Source: Acanthopleura granulata (lineage: Eukaryota > Mollusca > Polyplacophora > Chitonida > Chitonidae). From it: a stretch of DNA of 64,000 nucleotides. Position 1 is the stretch's first letter. Every line of letters begins with the position of its first letter. The notes beneath the pieces are model-generated. The model was not told where the DNA came from. It saw only the letters and a list, made by a program, of their open reading frames with translations, and searched no databases. Shown here piece after piece: positions 30,401-45,400 of the stretch. The stretch lies in NCBI GenBank assembly GCA_016165875.1, contig JABBOT010000012.1, positions 6,107,534 through 6,171,533 of the forward strand. The letters are read 5' to 3'. The position numbers and the translations under genes were made by a program.

Positions 30401-33400
30401 CCCGTGACAATATCAAAAACTAATATTAATCTGTAAAACACAGTACAAAGCTGTGTCCTTAATTATATTCATTGTCAAATGGGGGAGTTGACATTAAGAT
30501 GTAAAAAGTATGTTAATCTTGTGACAGAAGCAAGTGTTAGCTCAGCACACATGTAAACATGTGGCTATATGACACTATGCATAAAACATGAATGTACTTC
30601 TTTATCTGAGACTGTTCAAGGGACAATAATGATGGGGAAGAGAGTTAAAATTACATTGCGGTACATTAGACCAATTAACAGAAGGTGATTAAGACACATG
30701 AATCTTCAACTCATTGTACACATCAGATATGTCTGCCTACATGAGCTGTTTAAGGAAAACACAGAATGTGCATGCACTTGGACATGATAGGATGACTTTC
30801 TACTGACTAATAGTTTTTTGTAGTATTTTTGTACAGCATAGAACTTATATATCTACTGACAAATAGTCAAGCTGTCCTTGTGGCACTTGATTAAAAGGGC
30901 CTAGATCTTCAGTCTGGATGCAGCTCCACCCTCATGCGTACTTCAGGTGATAGTATAAACATACAAATAAACAAACACAAACTATTCCATTTTATATCAA
31001 GTCAATATACATGTACCTGTACAAATGTCATGTCCCAATCCTGGTCAGTCGTGCCTAACACATTCCCAATAGAGCTTGGTCATGATGGACCATAGATACC
31101 TGGCCGGAGGACAGATATGTTAATCAGACCATATATATATAGATAAGCTTACATAGCATTCGTTGGAATGTACAGGTGTTTGACTGAAAACACATGTACA
31201 TTTAGTAAGTACTGTCTTATCAGAGAGACGGAATTCTGATCAGTACATACCTCAGTATCTCACCTGGAGATGTAAGGACAGCCACACCTATACACTACAG
31301 ACTAACAACCTACTGAGCATGACTACAAATGAGTGGGGGAGCACACTGTGAATGTTATAACACGGACTACCCTGAAATGACAGAGCATCACAATCTTACA
31401 TCACGAATCCGACGTCTGCATAGTGGGACCCACCTTACCGGTTTTTATATTGCTAACAGTTCTAATTTTCTCCATTGTTACCTGGATTTTAAGCCGTTAA
31501 CCTCCATCTCCTTCACCTTCAACATTAACCCATATATGACAAATATTTTTCCCACAAGTCACTTTTCTGGATTATATCTCTCCCATATAACATAACAAAG
31601 CTGTACATCATCACTAAAATTTTTACACAAGGCCATTTTATTTGCAGGTCTCTTTTAGTATGATATTAATGTAAAGAACAATGTACTGTTTTAAAGATGA
31701 TTCTCTATTTTCCTCATTTAACTAACTCATCCCCATGGTGTTTAATGCATCACTAAAAAACTTGTGGAAAGAGGAGTGCCCAGAGAGAACCATCAGACTT
31801 TGGCACATAACTGACAAACTTACTCCGTGCATGAACAAACTTCATATAAGATCACCTGAACAGCCTCAAAAGCACATATTGGGAACCAACTGATCACCAA
31901 TGCAATTTAGCATCAAATGTGTATACATTAAAATTTATTCTATTTATTTATCTGACTGGTGTTTTATGTCGTACTCACGAGTATTTCACCTATACGACAG
32001 TGGCCAGCATTATGGTAGGAGGAAATCAGGCAGAGCCAGGGGGAAACCCAAGACCATCCCCAGGTTGCTGATGGATCTTTCCATGCATGACTGGAGAGAA
32101 AGTCAACATGAGCCGGCAAAGAAGTTTAGGAATCTCCACCGTATGGGTGGGTAATTGATGATGGGTGGCTCTCTATTGTTTTAGGATTAAGCTGGTTGGC
32201 CCAGAAATCTTGAAAATCAATTCCTATTTGCAAGGCAGGGATTTAACCCCCAAGTCACCTAACAAGATACACACAAGAGCTCACTTTAACCAAACCTCAG
32301 TTCATCATTTTATGTAACTTTTCTCATAAATCACACTGCTTTCGCTATGCCCATATATGGTACATAGACTAGTCAAATAGTGACTTAAAAGAAATGACTT
32401 AAAACACTTGGCACCTTAAACACTTGGCCTGTGCATCTGTTTAATTCTACATTAGAAGACCACTGTCAACATATTTGACTAAAATTAGTACACTGTGAAT
32501 ACCATATTTACAGACCCAGCATGTGCATTTCACATACATGTATGATATATTCTAGCCGCGATTAATATTTTCATGTACTTACTTCCTCACCATATGGGTA
32601 ACATCCCCAAGGAAGGCTTTATACAAACATATAGTATCAGCGAAGTCCTGAGGTATTCTGAAGTGTAGCTCTGTTGACACATACTCTCAGGCTATGTGGG
32701 ACAATCTTAGATAACAGTGAAGAGGGTTTATCCCCAGATGTACCTGCTTTCTCTCAGGTCTGTAATGACTGGGCTGTGGTTAATGACAAACCCACACAAA
32801 CCTGTGGTCATTCTGGCTGGGCGTTATTTAGTGAAAATACCACATGATGTGAAACCCAGTGATAAAAAGACTGGTGTAAGCTGAGTCACTTTAGTCATGC
32901 CTAGAGACAATTTCACAGGTACATGTAGAGTCATTATATTGGCCTAATAATCTAATTATCAGCCTTGAGCCTGCCATACATGCCATTATTAATATTAAAG
33001 TGAATAACCCTTACGCATGTAGCTTGTATACGTACATGTGTGTGTATACACACAAGGTCATCTTCCTGACACCTCAACTATCAAACTAGATCTACATGTA
33101 CATATTTCCATCTGCACTGAAAAACTTCACAGAGAAGAGTACTGTGGCAACTCAAACAAACGAGGGGGCCTCCGTGGCCCAGGGGGTTAGCACGCCACCA
33201 CGGCGTTACAACCCCGTGCCTTTCACCAAAGCGGTCGCTGTGAGTTAGTTCAGCTCATGCTGGCTTCCTCTTCGGCCGCATGTGGGAAGGTCCTCTAGCA
33301 ACCAGCGGGTGGTCATGGGTTTCCTCCGAGCTCTGCCTGGTTTCCTCCCACCATAATGCTGGCCGCCATCATATAAGTGAAATATTCTTGAGTGCTACGT

Positions 33401-36400
33401 AAAACACCAATCAAATAAACAAACAAACAAACAAATGATGCAAGGCATTACACGATTCAATATTCTGGTTTGATTTAAAAACTGCAATGGTTTAAATAAA
33501 ACCAAAAGACTGAATCATGTACTGCCTTGTGTCATTTCTTGGAGTTGCCACAGTACCCTACTATGTCTGGCCTACACTGTTACATAAAAAATACCAAATA
33601 CCAAAATACCAAAAATACAACCTCATTTTTATGCGTGACTTTTTCAGCAAAAAATTAAGGTAATCTTATACAATCCTAGACATATGCAAAAGTGAAATAA
33701 ATGCAAGCATATTTCAAGTGTTACAAATTCCTGCAGGATGATCAAATCAGTTTGGTTTGTATATTTAAAACAAGAGAAAGATGCCCAGATGAGAATTACT
33801 TTACACATCGAATATCAAAGCAAGAAATACTTCACTGAAAAGAAAAATAGTTACAATCTTGTTCTTAAATCCTAACTACTGCTGTTTACATTGGAACATG
33901 TGCATGCAAACATATGCAAGAACAGTTCTGTGTGAGACAAACACAGTAATAATCTTTTCGTACACAAAAACAGTAGAGACCTTGTCTATAATGGCAGAGG
34001 TGAGAACAAAACATGTATTTCCGTGAATCAACCAAAATGCAGAGTATGTATCTATATCACAAAAGTAGCTTTCACATTACTGTAGCCCACATATGGCATG
34101 TTTAGTTGGCCCATTCCATAGATCAGATCCTGTTGATAGGACAGCATTGTTCACATGAGAACATATACATGTGGGCACTTCAGCATTCCACCCATCAAAC
34201 ATGGCACTTGAAGGGTGAAGGCATTTTAACGGGATCTGCATAGTGTCTGTACTAACAGCGCAGGTATGTTAAACTTTGAGCGATTGTTACACAGGCATTT
34301 CTTCACTGTGACAGCCACTCAACAGGTGTAACTTAGGCAATGCAAGACAGCACAGAGTACAAATGCATGACAGAAACTTACAGAGATTTCCTTTCTGTGG
34401 AATCAAACTGTCTTTAAAAGTAAGAAGTTTGTGATCAGGCATCTATGCATGATCAAGTTTCTTTTTGCAGGTATTATCACCAGTGCAGTTTTTTGAATAC
34501 ATGTACATGTTCAAACTGATAATGCCATAAAGTACCATATTCAGACAGGGGTTACATGTACCCAGTAAGCTGAATCACAAGCAAAAATAAATGCACTTCA
34601 GAGCCAGATGTTCCCCATGAATATGATCAGAAACCGTCATTACAGAGCATTAAATATATGTCTGTTTTAAAACAATGCTTTTTTACCGCAACAGATATTT
34701 TCCATCAATCAACCTGAAAAACTTACTGAACCACTGACTGGACCTACTGGGGTTAGTTGAAAAGCTCCTCTCTCTATACTTAGCTCAGAGACTGCCAGGT
34801 AGACATTTAAAGCTGTGATTACGTCTGTTCACCTGTCATTAGGACCAGACAAGTAAGCCAGGTAAGATGTGTTTCTCGAAGTCTTCACTCTCACACGGGT
34901 AAAATGCAAGGACACTTCATTGATGTACATTTAACATGTACAAAGGATGTGTGTGGCAAACGTGCCTCCAGTACAGCAAGGGCTCACTGTGAACTGGGCT
35001 GAACGGAGAAACATAATACACTTGAGTGATCACTAAGTAAAACACACTGCTTGTGTCAGGAGCTTAAGGGTTTTCCATTGAGGTCTTCCTCAATAGATGG
35101 GCACAATGGTATAAAGAGAGCCCTGAGATTCTTTGACCACACCAGGGAACAATGATCCTGACTGACCAAAGCCACTAAAACTGGGCAACATATTCAGGGT
35201 AGCTGCCTTACCTGAGGCTCTGGTTTCTCCATTTTGTCTCCATTTACCCGTCTCAGGTAAGATAATGCTCCACAAGTGAGGCTGACATGCTAATCACCAC
35301 ACCTGAGTGACCAAGCCAACATACAAGTTTCCATGGTAACATCTTTTTTAGAAGTAGAACATTAGGGTTAGAATTCAGGCTGGTGACAAAGCACCAGAAA
35401 TCAACACCTCTATGGTAACAAGAGCAATGCTACAAACTATCTGCATGCTTACATATACAGTATGCACATATACAATTGCTATGTTCTTTCACTACAAAAA
35501 TGTTGACATGCCCGACTTACCTAACACAGCAAACCAACCTCTTGATAAATAATACATGTTTATATTTTCATATCTTATGTACTTTTACACGTATTTTGGA
35601 AAAGAGCAAATCATAATGACCATTTCATGCAACAAAAATGAAGAAAAAAGAGAAACAAGAAAAAATAAATAAAACGAAAGCAAAGCTACAAGCATGTTAC
35701 TCAAGGTAATGACACTTCACAAGACTGTACATAGAAATCATATGGTCTCCTGATCTTACACACAGAAGTCACACCTTCACTGTTCTTAAAAACTCCTCAT
35801 TCTGAACATCAATTCCACAAATATTAGTAGATTATTCATCAAATCAAACACAGAAAAAGCAAAGAACATGTATATACAATAAAGTAGAACAACACTATAA
35901 TTAAAGTTTTCCAACGCTGACGTGATGATTTATCACAAAACCATTAAAATCAAAACAATGTAAATGTCTACAAATATCTGCCTTTGACCCACAGAAACAT
36001 ACTAGGCCTTGGCTCAGGGTGGATTATAAATTAATAAAACTAAACCACTACAAAAGCTCGGTCAAATTACAGAAAAAGTGTGCCACTCGAGAATTTTCTA
36101 ACAAATTTTCATAGCCAAAAATCTCTTCATATGAATTTCAGCCAATATATACACATGTACAAGAAAATTCAGGTCAAACTGTCTCTCTCTTGGTCAGTCT
36201 CTATGCCAGTTTCTATGACTGATGAGCAGGGAAGGATTTTCATAATGAAACCACAAAACTGAAGTCATGTGAGCATTCATGATAAATGGGACACACATGA
36301 GAACATCCAGGATACCAGAGCTAAACACGTGAACACCTATGATGCATATGATATATACTGCATGACATGTGAACACCCATGAGACATGGGATACATATAT

Positions 36401-39400
36401 GAACACCCATGATACATACATGTAGGTTATATGTGCAAACATCTATGACACATGGGGTACATCAAATTATGTGAACAACCATGGCATGATACATTACCTG
36501 CAGATGGGATGGACATGTGAACACTCTCACCTGCAACAGGTCAACCGCCCATGCATCCAAGCTTGTGCATTGTTGGCGGATTGTAGGAAGCCCAACGCGT
36601 GCTTCATGGGACATGTATGGGGACACCAAAAAGAATTTTAAGATTTCTACACATTTCTCAATAACGTTATTCTTGAGTATGGCTCAATGTTGCACAACCT
36701 TTAATACTCGCATACATGTACATGTAGGCCCTACTCACTTAAAAAAAACTTTATGCGTGTGAACGTTCATTTGGCCCTTTTATTACAAAGGTGACTACTG
36801 AGGTATGTTTAAATGGAACCCTTTTGACAGTATGTATATAATGTGTGCAGACTTGCATGTGTGAGGTCCTCAGTGTGTATCTATCCTATAGAGTCTCTAT
36901 TCATCCAGAACCTCCATTTTATTTATGCCTGCTTTATAGCACAAAGTGTAGAATAACACTGATTTTCACAGGACTAACATACATTTTAAATACACGTTAA
37001 GAGCAAAAAAGATAGATCAGGAAACTTTCAGCTACATTGTATACACCACAGATTGACCCAGAAGATACAAGAAAAGGAATGCTGCTCACTTGCAATCTTG
37101 TTTATATACTTTTATAAACACTATATTTGACTCCATGCTTATCAGTTTAATATGAGTACTAGTCTATGTACACTAAACTCTTGTTCACAAGGTGAAAAAT
37201 CCCTTGACTTGGGTAAAAAACCATACTCAGTACATAAGCATTAATTTATACTTGTAGTAATGAAACAGGTATGTGGTTCAAAAAGATTAATTCAGTACTT
37301 CACACATGAAGTGCCCTGATGTACCATATGTCCTACAGCATGAACATACATCTAAACGTATTATGAACATGTATATAATTTTGGAAATAACAGGTCAGTC
37401 AAGAAACAATAATTATAAAATCTAACATTTCTGGCAATTACGCCAGAACTGTATTACATCAATACACATGTATATTTTGGTTTATCAACACATCTACTAC
37501 ATGATCCATCATAACAAAAGTAATGCAACACGCCTTTTATCCCAAGAAGTTACTCATCTTTAGCTACAGTACGCCTTCAAAGGCACATCAAGGCCTTAAA
37601 TTCAAAGGTTTATCCAGCCATATGTGTCCCCTTCTTTGAGACGGGCAAACATCAAGTGTGACACCAAGACGAGCCCATTCGGCCCACGACGGGTTTGTAG
37701 CTGTTGTGGGTATGAACCCACACAGTCTGACATATCAGAACAATAAAACGTGGTTTGGGATCTGTAAAGAATAGGCTGAGCTATTGTTCATTGCTGACCC
37801 ACCCACTTTTCCATGTTTATTGAGAAAAGGACATTTTTCAATGAAATGACGTCACTTTACTGCGTGATATCACCCTCATCCTTACTACTGCCCGTGGTTT
37901 ACTCGTACTTGCCATCTCAATAAATGACTCAAATTATGGTGGGAATTTGTAAAGAATAAGTTGAGCTATTGTTCGTCGCTAAGCCACTTTTCCAATATTC
38001 ATTGAGAAAAGGACATTTTTCAACGACTTGACGTCACCCTACCACGTGTTATCACTGCCATCCTTACTACTGCCTTATGGTGTTTTAGAGGGAAACAAAA
38101 TCAGTTTTAGGGGGAAAACTGCGTAGATATAACCTGAAGTTCAAGCCACACGATCACCACGACCGCACATTATACAATGTCAAATTCCCGTTACCTGTTA
38201 CACTTGTTACACTTGTTCTAGCAGACGTTATTTAGGCTCTACCAATAAACTGGATTTTTCCATGTGGAACTGGGGTGTTGTTTTGGCATCCATTTATCAC
38301 CTTTGATAGTCTGCCATATATGTTTTATTTAATTAAAAAGAAAACTGTTGTTAAAAGGAGCTAAATGTATCACATCGCCAGGTGATAAAGCTTACAATTG
38401 TTACAGCATAAATATAATAAAGCCTAGTAAAGGTATCTGGTAATCTTCAAATCTGCAAAATTTTCATTCAGAGCAAAGTAAGTTAATGAGTGCATCTGGA
38501 CACTGAAAATTTAAAGAAATCTACATAAAATTACACAACAGAACACAAAATTTTCCTTAGTTTGTGAAATACATTTTTGCTCAATTCAGATTCCAATTTG
38601 GCCAGTGAAATTTTTTCAACTCTCTTTACCTTAATCCTTGCATTTCATTTTGTAAAATTAGGACTCCTATGAATCCCTGCACCCGCTAGGGGGGAACTAT
38701 GAAAACGTCAAATCGTGCAACTGAGAGGGCTGCCAGAATAATCAGTTTCTTTAAAAGCTTCAACAGAGATGTGTACCACATCAGTCCATTGAGATGGGCT
38801 CTTGCTGTGTGGTATTTTAAAATTCTGACATACATTGCAACACTACTAGTTACGGCCGTCGAGTTTGAGTCTGGAAATTTTGTGGTGATTTTTTTATTAG
38901 AGTGATGGACTTCAGTGAATATCAAAAGTTCTTTCTGGCTACCTGCAAAGTGTTTAAACGACTATATTACATGCATATCTGTTATATAATCTCATTATGC
39001 CTTGCCCATAAGTCACTCAAATGAGACACTCTCTGCCCTCATTCTGGCTAAACCCTTACTTAAAATGATACTTTCGATGGCAACACTAAAGTTTTGTAAG
39101 TAGTAAAGAAGTAAGAAATCAATTGAACACTAAAATGATCATACTGGGAGGATAAATGTATCAAAATCAAGCGAAATGTGACACCTGAAAAATGCTAAAT
39201 TTTAGGTGAAATATGGTATTTAAATATAAAAAATTTATCATATTGACCGTGTCGATCATTTTATATGCTAAATATTCTATAAAAGCTTCATTTTTTAAAT
39301 AACATACTGATTTATAATTTTCATAAAACTAAAGAGAGCAAAGTTATTGACCCACAGACAGACAATATACGTCACAATATAAATTCCGACAACAATAGAT

Positions 39401-42400
39401 GTGGCACAGCATTTACTGCTTTTGCCATGGTTCTGCCTTATCAGAGTTATTTGACAGGTTCAAGTAGCACACTGGCCTACATTGTGGAATGGTTTAAAGC
39501 TATACCTAAGCCTACACTGAACCCTGCTTCATGTCTTCTTTTTATTTTTCTGCCTGTCTTAAGAATCGTGCCCCCATAAGAACACCAGTTCACCTAAGGA
39601 ATTTAACTTGTCGAAGATAGATAAAGAAAATAGGGCCGAGTGTCTTGTATATCTGAGATAAGATTCCTGTGTAAAATACATAGGGGCAGGTGCTTTTTGT
39701 CAGGACTGAACGTCTGTATATATACATGTACAATGTAGGCATACTGTAGCGAAACTGTCCTAAAAAGAGAAGAATTATCTCCTCACACACATGGGCAGTG
39801 TATAAAATATGCAGTGTTGTGAATACCAAAAATGTTGTATTGTTAAGATCAAAAAAAGTCAGATATAATGACGTGGTACATGATCTAACAATTTAACCTA
39901 CCAATTCAAGCTGTGACTACATGTATATCTATGAGGAACTCCATTTACGCTGGCCAGTGATGAGAATAAATGAGTATGAGTAACAGTGACAGTTTCTGAT
40001 CACACTTTTTGACAAAACAAACAAGGCTATATTACTGTTAGATAGTGGCTCATGGTAACACATATGGAAAATGACCTAACATTTCACATATGGTGTTCAA
40101 ATCATACGTCCCACCTCATTCTGAATATTCCAGTGATCTTGAGGGGGCTTCTCACAATTTTTTCCAGTACCAAAAGTAATATTTCATGATATTTATCTGC
40201 ATCTACAGAGGCATTTTGGGGGCAGAATGTTAGGTTATTTACTGCAACAAAGGCACCTGATGTCACAATGACCCTGAACGTTGTGCAGTACATGTATGAA
40301 TCTGTGCTAAGAGTAAATAATTAGCTTCATGAAGATGGCAACGGCATGTAACAAGGAAATTTGAGCACTGATAAATGCTAACAAAAGTTACATATACTGT
40401 CTACACATATCAACTAAATTCTTAAATTCACACGTGATTCCACACAAAACCTTAACATGCATGTACATGTATAGAGTTTAAAATAAAAACAACTAGATCT
40501 TCGATGACCTTTGTGAACAATATATTTCTGACAGACCCTAATTACTGTAATATTTCACCTAAAGTTAAGCTTTTGCTTTACAGGTGACTGGAGTGATACA
40601 TTTTGTCTGATTCAGGTCATCCAGCTTATATGGCCGCCAATGAGGTGTATTCAGATTAATTTCTTACCTGGAAAACTTTAGTTCTGATCTCAAAATTATC
40701 ATTTTAAGGCATTTATATGCTTCTGAAAGTGCATTTAACCAGGCCAAATTGATATACAGGATTGTTTAGTGGCCAGTTCACAGAGCAGTCAAGAGTAAGA
40801 AAATGTTCAGTCAGGTGGTTTCAACTGGATGAAAAAGGTACACACATATCCTGACTACCCTGGAATAGGACCAGCTCTTGACATAGACACATACTGTACA
40901 TGTCTACCTATGTACCCTCACATGGCCAATTGACAAAACATGAACCCACAAAAGTAGGTTAAATGGAAATGGCTTTCATCAGATGAATCATTCATATAAA
41001 AAAAAAGTGGTTTTACGCGTCATTTTCCCCTAATTATGATGTACACGTAGCAATATTTATGTGCGAGTAACAAGCACACAGGAGGGGGGAGGGGGAGTGA
41101 CTCACCTAGAGGGCGCCTGGTCGTGGAGGCAGGGACAGACCTGGGCCTGCGTCTCTCCACCCTGACAGTGTGGTTTCCCCGGTTCTGGGAGCCAAATCGA
41201 CATGGGTTCTGTCAACACCAAATAAATACGGGTAAATATAACTAAATATGCATGTACAAAGGGATGTCACCAAAACTAGCAGGATACATACAGTTATACA
41301 CTTTCATTCCAATGAAAAAGGCACAGAAATGCAGCAAGTTACTGCTTTTTCATGTTCGGTGTTAAAGGCAACTGTTGTTGCCTCATGCAAGGAATTTTTG
41401 AGTCTGTCTCAGATATGTTATAGCATGTGATAATGAAAACACTAAATAGCTATTACTGCATCAGAAAGATACTTGTAACCTGATAATCTGTCCATAACCA
41501 ATCATTTATGATCAAAATGAAATACACAAACATGAGGGCTGACACACAGGGAACACTGAGCCACCTGTACTTAATATTCTACTGCCTCCACATGAAGCCA
41601 GATCAACTAAAGGGAGACAACCAAACATTCTAGAACTGACTCATCAGTTCATTCCCTCCTTCACAGTAACTTCAATCACAAGCATCTACATTTATGTGTA
41701 TATTCAAGGACATGCATGTACATGTATTCCCAAACAGAGAGGTTTAAAAATACAAGTGTACAAGTACATATAAAAATTATCTGAGTACATTTCCTCGACT
41801 CATCATATGTAAAATGACAGTTGTCAATAGAATGACTCACAATTCCTGACACCCAGTTTATCTCTGTAAATTGGTTGAGCCTGAGGGTCCTTATAAAATA
41901 GGATGAACTGACAATAATCAGAATTGCCAGAGACAATTCAGAATCAACTCTGGAATAACAAACCTTCAGTCAACAATGACAGCAAATATTCAAAAAGTAT
42001 AAGTAAACTTTCAAGCAATTCACTGTGTCAGCGTAACAGAACATTGGACCCTATTACTAAAAGTTACCAGTTTATTTTTACTTGACTGGCTATAACTGGT
42101 GTTTTGTTTGCTGTACTCAAGAATGCATCTTCTAATTTTGGGGACATAAAACACTTTTCTTGCAAATATACATTTTATTCTAACAGAAACACATAATTTC
42201 TCTTTTCTCCCATGATGAATCCATCAAATGCAGGACATTTCCATATCTTTTCTTTTCCAAGAAAAAAAAAAACTGGGAAAGAAATACAACTTTGAAGTTT
42301 TAACACTACTAATATCTACCATAAGAAAAGGGATGAATTAGGTTAAATGGGTAACAATACATGCACCTTCATGTTCAGGAAGTGTAAACCTGCCCACAGT

Positions 42401-45400
42401 CAGAGTCTCCCTTGATGCTGTAATTAATATTCAGAGCCCAACTATCCTTCATGTAGATATCCGGCATTATGTTGAGGAATGGGGTCAGCTGAGGGCACTG
42501 ACAGCCTGTTGTTTTATACGCATGACTTCACACTCTGACTAGGCTACCTTGACAACTGATGAGTTAATATTTCAAATTAGATGAAAGGGCATTTTACCTG
42601 AGTAATTATGCCACAGGAATTTTTGTTCCAATGGATCATATATTTTGGGTGGTTTGTTTTTTCCATTAACCGGTACTGATAAACACAGCAGTGGGCTATA
42701 CAACAAGACATGTTTATCATATTTTGCCTGTTGACACAGTATGGTGCTATGTTTATATCTCAGCATATATGTGAATGAATATTTTGCACTCTAGTATGTT
42801 TGCGGAAGTAACAGAGTGAAGTCATTTCATGTGCACAATGCCTTTTGGGGAAACAGTCATCTACTGTTACAATCGTTTCACATTCTTTCAATCAGCGAGC
42901 CTGATTAAATTAATATCTTCACAGTGGGTAACATAATGATGTAACATATCAAATATATCATGTAATAATGAATTCGTTTTTTTTGCTATGAAACAAAAAA
43001 GATTTATGAAATGAGTAAGACATTAAATTTAATAAATGACCGACAGGTCACAGGCTCTCTATTATACCTATGTTTTCTGATATCCATTAAAACTATTTCC
43101 TCAATACATGCACTCAAACAAGTTCTAAATATACCCTTAGTGATAGCAAAAAGTAACCATAATGCTTTCCATTTCCAAATGCCGTATGGGCCAAATCAAA
43201 CACCATTAACACCGTACATGTAGACACCTTTAACCACACACATGCACACCACTCATTCACAAGACAAAAAAGGCTCTCCAGTTGTACTTGGACCTAGCCA
43301 AGGCATGGTCTCAAATTCATGCACGAGAAGCATGTTGGATGCAAATTCAGGTGCTTTCATCTATTTTCATACCCATTCAGTATTGCAGAATTTTTCTTTC
43401 TTCACACAACAGTAAGACTCGCCATACTGTTTAACACTCAGACACATCAGGCCAAAAGCAAAACAGTTTCTTTTCTTCTTTTTTCGTGGATGGCTTCTTT
43501 TTTGAGATGTAACACAAAAGTTTACATATTTCATAAGAGTAACTCCCATTCCAATGGTATTTTAATGAGCATCACCTGCGTTTCTGACTGAGACAAACTA
43601 AATGTTCTCTACACAACGTAACCCAATGACTGATTGCTGTGTATATAAATGTAATAGCTACTGATATATCAGTGCTGCACATACACAAAAAAGAAAAACT
43701 ATACATTACATACCAGTGTTTTATGAGGCAAATTTGTTCACGGATGATCACTTAATAGTGAGTGCATTAAACTAGCACAAGCAAGCATATTTCTTAAATC
43801 CTTCATTGAAAGTTTATACAGGTACACTTCCTCCTTGAAATTCAAATATTTACCTTTATGTAAATGTGCACTATATATGTCACCTCTCCCCCCCCCCCAT
43901 CCCCCACCCTCACACATGCCAAACATTGTGGGTGACATCAAATCATTCCCTATCCACACTATGCTGGCCATACAGCAACACCTATGGTATACCCCCTTCC
44001 CCTTCCCTTACCCTCAGGTCCAGCTTAACTCTAATAATCCTGTGCCCCCTAATCCTATCCCTGGCACCTGCTGGAGCAGATAATAAAGATTCCTTCTGTT
44101 CACACATCCTGGGCTTTATTAGAAATTTATAGGCATGTTAAACCTGTAGTTCCACTAACAGCTGAAAACAGATGTATAAGACAGAAACACTGGTACATGT
44201 ATGATTCGCCAATCACAAAGAGAAATTGCCAAAAATGCAAGTTACTGAAATGTAAAGTCTTAGTTTTTCAATATTTAAAAAAAAAAATAACACAAGAAAC
44301 TCGGCCAACCTTTTTAATAAGAAAGTTTGTACACCCCGTCAACAGAGAAAAAATCAAAAAACTTAATACTCCACATACCATGAACCCTCACATATAGCCC
44401 TACCTACAGAAAGCCTTTTGGAAGTATTACGTAAGCAATACATGTCAGAATAACAGCTACACTGGTATGTCAAAATCTACAACGGAAGAAAAACATCCAT
44501 AATTTCGTTTCAGATAGGCGAAATGGCCCAAAACTCACACTTAATCTGTAACAGATTACAATTCAATACAATGCACTGTTTTGGGGGGAAAATAGTCTGG
44601 AAAGCTGTCAAGTTCAAAAACAGGAAAAGAGCATCAATAATTTTGAAAGCAAAACTAGACTCAATAGCCTGAAACTCAAACTTACTTAGCAACACCGCAT
44701 AGTGAAGCCATGTACCAATTTTCGATTCAGCATGATCAACCGTTTTGTGACAGATGGGCTGACTGACAGAGTGACAGTGTGATGGACTGGGTAAACCTAT
44801 AGTCCCCACAAGTATTTGTCACTATTAATATACAGGCATATCTACACGCTTATCAAAACTACAGGCATTTTGCTTAATACTAAATCAGTATCATAAATTC
44901 AACCCACCAGACCTACAGTAAACTTCAAATACATTAAAATTTATTGATACATTGTATTTACGTGGTACTTTAAAAAGCAGAAAGAGGTACATGTACCGGT
45001 GCATTGGGATACCAAAACATCAGCCTTTCTGCAGACTGAGCTTTGGTATTTGCCACATCTGGGGTATTTTTCTGCATCTAAAGGTGATAGCAACATGGGC
45101 AGTACTGAAGGGAGTTGATATTACCTTTCATCACCTTTGTGCAATTTAAACTCACTACGGATAAGACGAGGTAATAAATCTATAATGGTTGTGCAAGTTA
45201 ACTTGACACACTTACAAGAAGGATTATAAAATGTGACCTGAAGAAGGAAAAAAGGTAAAAAGAGCCTCCTGTGTACACATACAAAAAATGTGGAAAATTT
45301 ACAGCCAATCACACACTGTAATTTGCCTGTTCCTCTTTTCCTATGACTGCATGTATAAGAATAGAAGTACACTGTGAGGAAGGAGGTCAGGAGTATACAT

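Larger units (their letters stand above)
17893..41105 (-). other. RhoGEF intron 2 (23 kb) with internal first exon
   Basis: Contains the alternative first exon at 24275-24338, three SINE copies, the foldback, the 36-bp minisatellite, the 183-bp duplication and a possible transposase relic. CT-rich, GC-richer tracts occur near 19.2-19.4, 20.9-21.0, 24.7-25.0 and 29.0-29.1 kb. No other gene is supported. Confidence 0.7.

Noticed and set aside
33163..33260. tRNA-like sequence with A and B boxes
   Set aside because: It is the head of a SINE. The B-box is damaged and no cloverleaf is complete, so it is not a tRNA gene.
36262..36535. Regularly spaced repeats resembling a CRISPR array
   Set aside because: Units are degenerate and continuous with no unique spacers, in an animal intron. 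It is a minisatellite.
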